A DNA stretch of 64,000 nucleotides from Arachidicoccus sp. BS20 (GTDB lineage: Bacteria > Bacteroidota > Bacteroidia > Chitinophagales > Chitinophagaceae). Under the pieces are notes generated by a model. The model saw only the letters and a program-made list of their open reading frames with translations. It made no database searches and was not told the DNA's origin. Below are positions 18,156-25,776 of this stretch, piece after piece. The first letter of the stretch is position 1. Every line of letters begins with the position of its first letter. Both the position numbers and the translations under genes were made by a program. The stretch is taken from contig NZ_CP015971.1 of NCBI RefSeq assembly GCF_001659705.1, positions 2,917,029 through 2,981,028 of the forward strand. The letters run 5' to 3'.

Positions 18156-20384
18156 TCACTTATTTACCACGCCCCAGCTTTTATTTGGTCTATCGCCCAT
18201 TTCCAGTTCCAAAGTTCCGCCATTGATTAAATCGCTGTGTGTGAAAAACGGCGTATTCAGCGGCTTTCCGTTGAGCTTTGCCGATTGAATATACTTGTTG
18301 GTTTTAGATGAATTGTGCGCGATTACAGTAAATGTTTTTCCGTTTTGGAGGCGAATGCTTGCTTTGGTAAATAAAGGACTTCCGATGGCATAAACAGGTT
18401 TGCCGGGCGTTACAGGATAAAATCCAAGGGAAGAAAAAACAACAAACGCCGACATTCCTCCGCCGTCTTCATCGCCTGGAATACCAAAAATATCGTTGTG
18501 GAACCAAGTATTTAGTAATATGCGAATGCGCTCCTGCGTTTTCCATGGAGCATTGGAATAATCGTATAAATACGGAATAAAGAAACTCGGCTCGTTGCCC
18601 ATAGAAAATTGTCCTACAAGTCCTGTGGCATCGGTAAATTTTACCCAGAACAATTTCTTTTCCCTGCCCAGATCTTCTCGGAACAGTTGGTCGAGCCTTT
18701 GTTCAAAGGATTGTTTGCCGTCCATCAAATCAATAAGGCTTGGGATATTTTCCTGCACTTGCCACAGATAAGTCCAACCGTTGTTTTCGTCGTAATAATC
18801 TCTTCCACCCGGACCTCCGTCCCATTTAGGGTCAATCATAATCCAGTTGCCTGCGGAATCTTTCGGCAGGAAAAATTTTTTATCTGTATTCCAGAGATTT
18901 TTATAATCGTTGCTTCTTGCATCCAACAATTTATAATCATCGGTTTTGCCGAATTCTTTTGCCAATTGTCCTGTTGCCCAATCGTCGTAGCTTGCGCCAA
19001 GTGTAACGGCTACGGCTTGTCTTCTTTCAAAAGACTGAACAAACGGATAAGGCTCTTTTTCGCCGGGGTGCAACGCCGGGAAATATCCGTGCGTATAATA
19101 GAAACTATCGAGAGTGGTTGCAGGTCCGTTTTTCCATGGAAGTTTGGTGGCGCTTAAAGAATTTTTAAGCATTCCTTCGTAAGCAGATTTATAATCAATA
19201 TTCTTCAATCCTTTGCGATAGGCATCCAGAAAAACAATGGAAGAATTAAATCCGTTCATACAGGCATGGTCGCCGTAAAGTACCGGAAATGTTGGCATCC
19301 AGCCGCTTTGCTCATACATACGCACATAAGATTGCAGCATATCTTCCTCAACGGTCGGTTGCAAAATCATACGCAACGGATGCAGCGCATGATGTGTGTC
19401 CCAAACCCAATCGTCCACATAAAAAGGTCTTTTGTCTTCATGGATTTTATTGTCGTAACCGCTGTAATATTTCCCGTCTTCGGTAATATTTACCATGCGT
19501 TCGTAGCAGCGGTATAACGCTGTATAAAAACTTTCTTTTTGTTCAACAGTTCCGCCCTCAACCTGAATTTGGTTCATCACTTTTGCCCACGCTTCCTCGC
19601 CTTGCGCAGCTAATTTGTTTAAAGAAATATTTTTTAATTCATCATTAAAATTTTGCTTCGCCTGTTGCGGGCTGATGTAGGAAATCGCATAACGAAATTC
19701 AACGGTATCACTTCCCGAAACGAAATTGCAATAAGCTTTTGCGCCTCTTCCTGTAACAGCATCTTGTTGTTCATTATCGGCAGAATACAATTTTGTCTTA
19801 CTGCTGAATGTGCCGTAAACATAGACTTTTACAGGTTTCAGATTGTCTTCTGCTTCAAAATATTGCATTCCTTCGAGCGTGTTATTATTGGTTAGTTTCC
19901 AATAACTTTCGCTACCGTTGTATGCACCTAAGAGCAAAGATTTGTTTACATTTTTCGGAAAGATAAAGCGGAAAATTGCGGCTTTTTTGCCCGGCACAAA
20001 ATCGACCGAAATGTTTTTTTCCGTAAAAAAGTTTTGATAATGCCATGGCGAACGGTCCTCCAAATCCTGGTCGTAAGCATATTTTTCATTCCAGCTGTTT
20101 GGAGAGATAACGGCATCTGTTGACGGCATTATGGAAAATACCTGACCAAGCCTGTGTGAAACTACTTGCAAAGGAAAATCGCTGATTTGGTCGTCAAGAT
20201 AGTCTCTTCGCGAAGGCGTCATGCGAATCGATTGGTACGGCAACTGAATAGTTGGTCTTGTAGGAACAAGCAAATGTCCTACGCCGCCGATTTCGGGTTT
20301 GAGATAAGACAGGTTATTTTTTTGTGCAAATACATTGGCTGTACCTAAAACGATGCAGACGATAAAAAGTAATTTCTGTTTCAT
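18156..20384 (-). CDS. Exported GH92 alpha-mannosidase (minus strand)
   Basis: 742 residues from the ATG at 20384. A longer frame starts at 20411, but the 20384 start gives the standard signal peptide MKQKLLFIVCIVLGTANVFAQ. The GH92 catalytic elements are canonical: GNEPSFF with acid Glu598, and GDEDGGGMSAFVVFSSLGFYPV, the calcium/base motif. VWDTHHALHPLRM is the usual mid-protein segment. It should release terminal alpha-linked mannose from imported or surface-bound glycans. It diverges from the third GH92 gene, sharing a 160-bp promoter region, and converges on the first. Confidence 0.93.
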   Translation of the reverse strand: MKQKLLFIVCIVLGTANVFAQKNNLSYLKPEIGGVGHLLVPTRPTIQLPYQSIRMTPSRRDYLDDQISDFPLQVVSHRLGQVFSIMPSTDAVISPNSWNEKYAYDQDLEDRSPWHYQNFFTEKNISVDFVPGKKAAIFRFIFPKNVNKSLLLGAYNGSESYWKLTNNNTLEGMQYFEAEDNLKPVKVYVYGTFSSKTKLYSADNEQQDAVTGRGAKAYCNFVSGSDTVEFRYAISYISPQQAKQNFNDELKNISLNKLAAQGEEAWAKVMNQIQVEGGTVEQKESFYTALYRCYERMVNITEDGKYYSGYDNKIHEDKRPFYVDDWVWDTHHALHPLRMILQPTVEEDMLQSYVRMYEQSGWMPTFPVLYGDHACMNGFNSSIVFLDAYRKGLKNIDYKSAYEGMLKNSLSATKLPWKNGPATTLDSFYYTHGYFPALHPGEKEPYPFVQSFERRQAVAVTLGASYDDWATGQLAKEFGKTDDYKLLDARSNDYKNLWNTDKKFFLPKDSAGNWIMIDPKWDGGPGGRDYYDENNGWTYLWQVQENIPSLIDLMDGKQSFEQRLDQLFREDLGREKKLFWVKFTDATGLVGQFSMGNEPSFFIPYLYDYSNAPWKTQERIRILLNTWFHNDIFGIPGDEDGGGMSAFVVFSSLGFYPVTPGKPVYAIGSPLFTKASIRLQNGKTFTVIAHNSSKTNKYIQSAKLNGKPLNTPFFTHSDLINGGTLELEMGDRPNKSWGVVNK

Positions 20385-20463
20385 GAAAACTTTGTGAATG
20401 ATTTTATGCAATTTCCCAAAGAAAATTAATTATCAAGGTAAATGTTGGCACGATTAATAATCC

Positions 20464-20521
20464 ATTAACAATCTCTTCCGTGTTTATTTGCAACTATGCA
20501 CAATTGGAATGCTTATCTTTA
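20464..20521 (+). promoter_or_regulatory. Predicted promoter of the third GH92 gene
   Basis: ATTAACA (20464-20470), TTTG (20487-20490) and TATCTTTA (20514-20521), a one-base variant of TAnnTTTG. ATTAACA lies exactly 50 bp before the -7 box, as in the two susC promoters (1316/1366 and 10733/10783). The ATG is 23 bp further on. Confidence 0.45.
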
Positions 20522-20544
20522 GAACTTGAAATCAATTCATTACT

Positions 20545-22839
20545 ATGCGAAAAATTTTATCATTAATCTGTTCTGTTGCAGTTGCGTCAGGTATTTCAGC
20601 ACAGGTTACCAATTCCGAAACATCGCTTGTTGATTATGTAAACCCGTTAATGGGGAGTGATTCAAAAGTTGATTTATCTACTGGCAATACATATCCTGCT
20701 ATTGGTTTGCCATGGGCAATGAATATGTGGACACCGCAAACCGGTCGCGATGGCGACGGTTGGCAATATACTTATACCGCCGATAAAATAAGAGGCTTTA
20801 AGCAAACGCATCAGCCATCGCCGTGGATGAACGATTACGGAGTGTTCTCGCTGATGCCCGTAACCGGAAAAGCCGTGTTTGACGAGAACGAAAGAGCAAG
20901 CTGGTTTTCGCACAAAACGGAAATTTCAAAACCTTATTATTACAGTGTTTATTTAGCCGACCAGGATGTAACTACTGAAATAGCGCCCACTTTGCGTGCG
21001 GCAATGTTCCGTTTTACATTTCCTAAAACAGACAGCGCTTTTGTTGTAATTGACGCTTTTCAAAGGCATTCTTTTGTAAAAATTATTCCCGAAAAAAATG
21101 AAATCATCGGTTATTCAACTTTCTATGCGCGCGGTCCGTTGAAGAATTTTAAAAACTATTTTGTTATCAAATTTGACAAGCCTTTTAAAAGTATCGGCAC
21201 ATGGAGCAATAAGGATTTGAACAGAGGCAGTTTGTCTGCCGACGATAAACACGTGGGTGCTATTGTTAATTTCGATTCGAAATACCGCGGCGAACAAGTA
21301 GTTGCAAAAGTTGCATCGTCGTTTATCAGTGCAGAACAAGCGGAACTCAATCTGAAAGAATTGGGTAATGATAATTTTGAGACTGTTGAACAGAAAGGAA
21401 AAGATATTTGGAATAAAACTTTAGGCAGCGTAAAAGTGGACGGTGGAACGATTGACCAGATGCGTACTTTCTATTCCTGTCTGTACAGAATGTTGTTTTT
21501 CCCGAATCGTTTGTATGAGGTAAATGCAGAAGGTAAAATAGTGCATTACAGTCCTTACGATGGACAGGTGCATGACGGTTATATGTTTGGCGGCACAGGT
21601 TTTTGGGATACTTTTCGCGCCTTGTATCCGTTCCTGAATTTAATGTATCCTTCCGTTGTCAAAGAGATGCAGGAAGGACTGGTAAACGATTACAAAGAAG
21701 GTGGCTGGCTGCCGGAATGGAGCAGTCCGGGCTATGCCGATATTATGGTGGGAAACAATTCTGCATCTATCGTTTCAGAAGCGTATATGAAAGGCTTGCG
21801 CGGTTATGACATCAATACTTTGTATGAAGCATTGTTGCATGATGCCAATAACGAAGGTCCGATGAGTGCCGTTGGTCGTAAAGGTGTTCGGTATTACAAC
21901 ACATTGGGTTATGTTCCTTACGATGTAGGTATTAACGAAAATGCGGCGCGTACACTCGAATATGCGTATGATGATTTTGCGATTTATCAATTGGCAAAAG
22001 TTTTGCATCGTCCACAGGCGGAAATCGATCTGTATGCAAAACGTTGCTTAAATTATAAAAATCTGTTCGACCCTTCACATAACCTGATGCGTGGAAAAAA
22101 TAAAGACGGAAGCTGGAGCGCAAACTTTAATCCGTTCAAATGGGGCGATGCATTTACCGAAGGTAACAGTTGGCACTACTCGTGGAGCGTGTTTCATGAT
22201 ATGCAGGGATTAATCGACCTGATGGGAGGAAAGAAAACATTTGTGAACATGCTGGATTCTATTTTCAAAATGCCGCCAACATTTGACGACAGCTATTACG
22301 GCGGTGTGATTCACGAAATCCGTGAAATGCAAATTATGAATATGGGACAATATGCGCATGGCAACCAGCCGATTCAACACATGCTGTATTTGTATAACTA
22401 TGCAGGCGAACCGTGGAAGTCGCAGTACTGGATTCGTGAAGCAATGAATAAACTATATAAAGCTACACCGGACGGTTATTGCGGAGATGAAGACAACGGG
22501 CAAACTTCGGCTTGGTATGTGTTTTCTGCATTAGGATTTTATTCAGTGTGTCCTGCCGTGCCGCAATATGTTTTGGGTGCCCCGTTATTTAAGAAAGTAA
22601 CGCTGAATCTGGAAAATGGAAAAACATTTACCATTAGTGCGCCGGCAAACAGCGATGCAAACCGGTACGTAAAATCGGCAACGTTGAACGGAAAATCTTA
22701 TGATAAGAATTTCATCAACCACTTTGATATTTTAAAAGGCGGAACATTTCAATTACAAATGAGCGATGTTCCGAACAAACAGAAAGGTATCAGTCCGGAA
22801 GATTATCCGTATTCCTTTTCAACGGATAAGAATAAGTAA
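20545..22839 (+). CDS. Exported GH92 enzyme with Gln in place of the catalytic acid Glu
   Basis: 764 residues; signal peptide about 1-19. The fold signatures are all there: YVNPLMGSDSK...GNTYPA, GGTGFWDTFRALYPFLN, and GDEDNGQTSAWYVFSALGFY with Asp648 and Asp650 as the base/calcium residues. The acid motif reads HGNQP, not HGNEP, so Gln608 replaces the glutamate that protonates the leaving sugar. From what I recall of GH92 work, a Glu-to-Gln change at this place marks enzymes that split mannose-1-phosphate-6-mannose, where the phosphate leaving group needs no acid. Prediction: a phosphomannan-uncapping mannosidase, or an enzyme with strongly altered activity. The codon is unambiguous (CAG at 22366-22368). 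Confidence 0.9.
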   Translation: MRKILSLICSVAVASGISAQVTNSETSLVDYVNPLMGSDSKVDLSTGNTYPAIGLPWAMNMWTPQTGRDGDGWQYTYTADKIRGFKQTHQPSPWMNDYGVFSLMPVTGKAVFDENERASWFSHKTEISKPYYYSVYLADQDVTTEIAPTLRAAMFRFTFPKTDSAFVVIDAFQRHSFVKIIPEKNEIIGYSTFYARGPLKNFKNYFVIKFDKPFKSIGTWSNKDLNRGSLSADDKHVGAIVNFDSKYRGEQVVAKVASSFISAEQAELNLKELGNDNFETVEQKGKDIWNKTLGSVKVDGGTIDQMRTFYSCLYRMLFFPNRLYEVNAEGKIVHYSPYDGQVHDGYMFGGTGFWDTFRALYPFLNLMYPSVVKEMQEGLVNDYKEGGWLPEWSSPGYADIMVGNNSASIVSEAYMKGLRGYDINTLYEALLHDANNEGPMSAVGRKGVRYYNTLGYVPYDVGINENAARTLEYAYDDFAIYQLAKVLHRPQAEIDLYAKRCLNYKNLFDPSHNLMRGKNKDGSWSANFNPFKWGDAFTEGNSWHYSWSVFHDMQGLIDLMGGKKTFVNMLDSIFKMPPTFDDSYYGGVIHEIREMQIMNMGQYAHGNQPIQHMLYLYNYAGEPWKSQYWIREAMNKLYKATPDGYCGDEDNGQTSAWYVFSALGFYSVCPAVPQYVLGAPLFKKVTLNLENGKTFTISAPANSDANRYVKSATLNGKSYDKNFINHFDILKGGTFQLQMSDVPNKQKGISPEDYPYSFSTDKNK

Positions 22840-22844
22840 ATTTT

Positions 22845-22902
22845 GAACCATTAAGAAGTTAAGGAACATTAAACTTAATTTTCTTAATTCCTTAGTGGTT
22901 TC
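22845..22902 (+). terminator. AT-rich imperfect palindrome after GH92, probable terminator
   Basis: GAACCATTAAGAAGTTAAGG is followed by a reverse-complement-like segment ending CCTTAGTGGTTTC and a T-run (to 22907). It lies 5 bp after the GH92 stop. Because it overlaps the most upstream possible start (GTG 22895) of the next gene, that start is unlikely. Confidence 0.55.
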
Positions 22903-22951
22903 TTTTTATGGTAAGTACTCAAATTTTCTTAATTATTTTAAATTTTTAATT

Positions 22952-23674
22952 GTGCTGAAAAAAGTAATGTTCGTTTTTGGCGTGGTTTCATGCGCCTTAA
23001 TATCCAATAATCTCAATGCGCAAAGGCATCGCAGAAGTTGGAATGATGTTGACCGTGCTGATGCCGTAAACATCGATTCAACTACGAAAGAAGGTTATAC
23101 GCTCATCTTCATCAATCATGATTCGACATTTGATAAAGCGGTGGAAAAACACATGACGGAGGTGTTTTTCAAAGTATATCCCGAAGAAGCGAAAGAGTAC
23201 AATCCGAACACGAGAAAGAAAGTCTTTATCATTATTGACCCGGCATACAAAGGCGTTGCGGCAACTGCTGGCAGCATAGTTCGTGTAAATCCTGAGTGGA
23301 TGCACCAGCATCCCGAAGATGTGGATGTGGTTACACACGAAGTAATGCACATTGTGCAGTCATATCGCGGTGGCGCAGGTCCCGGCTGGATTACAGAAGG
23401 CATTGCAGATTTTGTACGCAATGAATACGGCGTAAATAATAAAGCTGCGGGTTGGTCGCTTACGCCTTTTAATAGTAAACAATCTTATACAAATGCGTAT
23501 CGCATCACAGCACGTTTTCTTGTATGGATTGAGAAAAAATACGACAAAACCTTTGTACGCGAATTGAATGAAGCTATGCGCGAACATACTTATACGGATG
23601 ATTTCTGGAAAAATAAAACAGGAAAAACGGTGGACGAGCTTTGGGCTGAATACGCTGCAAATCCTGCGATATAA
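22952..23674 (+). CDS. Exported basic-secretory-protein (BSP) family zinc metallopeptidase
   Basis: About 240 residues. The zinc site is THEVMHIVQSY (HExxH at residues 129-133), followed by GPGWITEGIADFVRNEYG, which carries the likely third ligand. This is the pattern of the BSP family best known from plant secreted defence proteins and also found in bacteria. I start it at GTG 22952, giving MLKKVMFVFG... with a lysine-rich n-region and signal peptide end LNAQ. ATG 22967 is the alternative; GTG 22895 lies inside a hairpin. It follows the GH92 genes, so release of peptide from mannosylated glycoprotein is an inferred role. A strong terminator follows. Confidence 0.82.
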   Translation: MLKKVMFVFGVVSCALISNNLNAQRHRRSWNDVDRADAVNIDSTTKEGYTLIFINHDSTFDKAVEKHMTEVFFKVYPEEAKEYNPNTRKKVFIIIDPAYKGVAATAGSIVRVNPEWMHQHPEDVDVVTHEVMHIVQSYRGGAGPGWITEGIADFVRNEYGVNNKAAGWSLTPFNSKQSYTNAYRITARFLVWIEKKYDKTFVRELNEAMREHTYTDDFWKNKTGKTVDELWAEYAANPAI

Positions 23675-23702
23675 AATAAGGGTGGGTGTTTTTATAATTT
23701 GA

Positions 23703-23738
23703 AATGGTCGGTAAATATTTATCGACCATTGTTTTTTT
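23703..23738 (+). terminator. Rho-independent terminator after the BSP-family gene
   Basis: AATGGTCG (23703-23710) pairs with CGACCATT (23723-23730), then G and seven T. It ends the GH92/BSP gene run. The rest of the gap to 24012 (about 270 bp) shows no gene; it contains an ATTAACA at 23938-23944 but no good -7 box at +50. Confidence 0.85.
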
Positions 23739-24012
23739 CCATATTTCAGTTTCAAAAAAATATCACGAGCTCCAAACAAATAATTATTGAGTTGGTCAGA
23801 ATAATTACTCGGTCGTGTTGTAAATCCATCTTTCGCCGATTTTTCACGCCATGTTTATTGCTTGCGGAAGAAATGTAAGTGGTGTAATAAAACCTGCCGT
23901 GTAGTCCAAAGTTTGTGTAAAGGACATAGAACGAATTATTAACAGTTTTATGCAAAACAATAAAACTAAATTAGAGAAATAAAAATATTTGTTGAGAAAT
24001 AATAATTCTGTT

Positions 24013-25746
24013 ATGAAATTAAAATACTGCTTTTATTGGATAATATTTTTCACAAATTTAGCGTGGTCGCAGCCAGATATAAAAGTTAATTCAATTAATA
24101 TTTTAACGAACAATAAAATAAGTCAATTATCAAATCTTGGTCAGGTTTGGGGTTTTCTAAAATATTATCATCCTGCTGTTTATTCAGGGGAATACGACTG
24201 GGATAGTAAACTGCTACAGGTTTTTCCACAAGTGTTGAATGCTAAAAATAATAACGATGCTTATGAAATAATTGAGCGCTGGGTCGATAGTTTAGGGACT
24301 GTACCTGCTTGTACAAATTGCAGTTTTATTCCTGTGAAAGATATTAAACTAAAAGCCGATTATGGTACCCTGTTTGATAAAAATAACTTGGCTGTTTCTT
24401 TGATGCGGAAGTTGAGATTCATTGCTGAGAACTATAATGCACCCGATTCGCAATATTATGTGGCAGCAGATAAAGAATATGGAGAGCTATTTATAAAAAA
24501 TGAATCTGCTTATGAGAATGCTCGGATAAATGCGCCGATGAATTTTTTAGCATTGTATAGATTTTGGAACTATATTCAATATTTTTATCCTTATCGGCAT
24601 TTAATTGGAAAGTCATGGACGCGCGTTTTAAATGAATTTATTCCTGTTTTTTACGGCATCAAGAATGATACAGACTACGTTATTGCTTGTACGAAAATGA
24701 TTACTTCTATCAATGACAGTCATGGTTGTATCTCATTGTTGCCGCCTCGCTTTGGCAGTGCTCCTTTAGCAATACAACACCACAAGGCGATACCTGTGCA
24801 AACGAGTTTTATTGAAAACAAATGTGTCGTTACGGGCTATTATCAGGATTCATTAGAAATAAAAAATATACTTCATCGGGGAGATATTATTGATTCTATA
24901 AATGGAATATCAATTGATAGCGTGATTCAGAGATATTCTCCTTATATCCCTGCGTCCAATTATCCGACAAAATTAAGAGAATTGATTGCTCCAATGTTTA
25001 ATGTTTTAAGAGGCGATGAAGATTCGATGACTCTGTATATTACGAGAAATAAACAATCTTTCAACCTTTGTCTTCCTTTGCTAACGGATTCACAGATTAC
25101 TAAGGCTGCGTATTATACAAAAGATGTTGTGCATAAACCGGTATGTTCAGTTATCTCAAACAATATAGGCTATTTATGTCCACAAGATATGCAACTGAAA
25201 GATACTGCTGCAATTGAAAGGATGTTCGCTAATACGAAAGGTTTAATCATTGATTTAAGATATTATCCTACACCTTGGATAGTATATTTAATGTATTGGT
25301 TGGAAGCAGAAATTAAACCAATAGCAATTTATACTACGCCAACGCTTCAAAAGCCGGGAACAATTGTATATAAAGGTAACTTTGAAATGGATAGGCGTTC
25401 TACTGATTTTTATAAAAAAAGGGTTGTGATTATAGTCAATGAATGGACTCAAAGCAGGCAGGAGTTTGCCGCGATGATATTCAGAACGGCGAAAAATGCA
25501 GTTGTATTAGGCAGTAAAACTGCAGGTGCCGATGGTACTGTTTGTTCAATGCCTTTGCCTTATGGATTAAATTTACAGTTCACAAAATATGGCATAGAAA
25601 ATCCCGATAGCACAGAAACGCAAAGAAAGGGAATCAAGATAGATATTCCGGTACAGCCAACAATCAAAGGCGTATTGGCAGGTAAGGATGAGCTGTTGGA
25701 TAAAGCCATTGATATAATAGAAAACAAAAAATACAGCGCAGAATAA
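24013..25746 (+). CDS. Exported S41-family (C-terminal-processing-type) serine peptidase
   Basis: 577 residues from the ATG at 24013 (the frame is open from 23989, but MKLKYCFYWIIFF is the natural signal start). An N-terminal helical region (about 35-225) is followed by a PDZ-like segment (about 270-340, RGDIIDSINGISIDS) and the S41 core, with GLIIDLRYYP and the nucleophile segment NEWTQSRQEFAAM (Ser481). GSKTAGADG is the usual loop after it. The family cleaves unfolded or tagged proteins in the envelope. It is AT-richer than its neighbours and stands alone between the GH92 cluster and uvrA. Substrate unknown. Confidence 0.87.
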   Translation: MKLKYCFYWIIFFTNLAWSQPDIKVNSINILTNNKISQLSNLGQVWGFLKYYHPAVYSGEYDWDSKLLQVFPQVLNAKNNNDAYEIIERWVDSLGTVPACTNCSFIPVKDIKLKADYGTLFDKNNLAVSLMRKLRFIAENYNAPDSQYYVAADKEYGELFIKNESAYENARINAPMNFLALYRFWNYIQYFYPYRHLIGKSWTRVLNEFIPVFYGIKNDTDYVIACTKMITSINDSHGCISLLPPRFGSAPLAIQHHKAIPVQTSFIENKCVVTGYYQDSLEIKNILHRGDIIDSINGISIDSVIQRYSPYIPASNYPTKLRELIAPMFNVLRGDEDSMTLYITRNKQSFNLCLPLLTDSQITKAAYYTKDVVHKPVCSVISNNIGYLCPQDMQLKDTAAIERMFANTKGLIIDLRYYPTPWIVYLMYWLEAEIKPIAIYTTPTLQKPGTIVYKGNFEMDRRSTDFYKKRVVIIVNEWTQSRQEFAAMIFRTAKNAVVLGSKTAGADGTVCSMPLPYGLNLQFTKYGIENPDSTETQRKGIKIDIPVQPTIKGVLAGKDELLDKAIDIIENKKYSAE

Positions 25747-25761
25747 TCTGTTAAATTAAAG

Positions 25762-25769
25762 TACTTTTG
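25762..25769 (+). promoter_or_regulatory. -7 box of uvrA
   Basis: TACTTTTG matches TAnnTTTG and lies 7 bp before the uvrA ATG at 25777, so the transcript would be nearly leaderless. No clear TTG at -33 spacing. Confidence 0.4.
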
Positions 25770-25776
25770 AATTAGA

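Noticed and set aside
18609-19157. Plus-strand 182-codon frame
   Set aside because: It lies wholly within the minus-strand GH92 gene, whose catalytic motifs are intact.
20385-20411. Extended start of the minus-strand GH92 gene
   Set aside because: The start at 20384 gives a complete signal peptide; the nine extra residues put charged and His residues before a second Met.
22895-22951. Extended start (GTG 22895) of the BSP peptidase
   Set aside because: The codon lies inside the terminator hairpin of the preceding GH92 gene and the extension is unlike a signal peptide.
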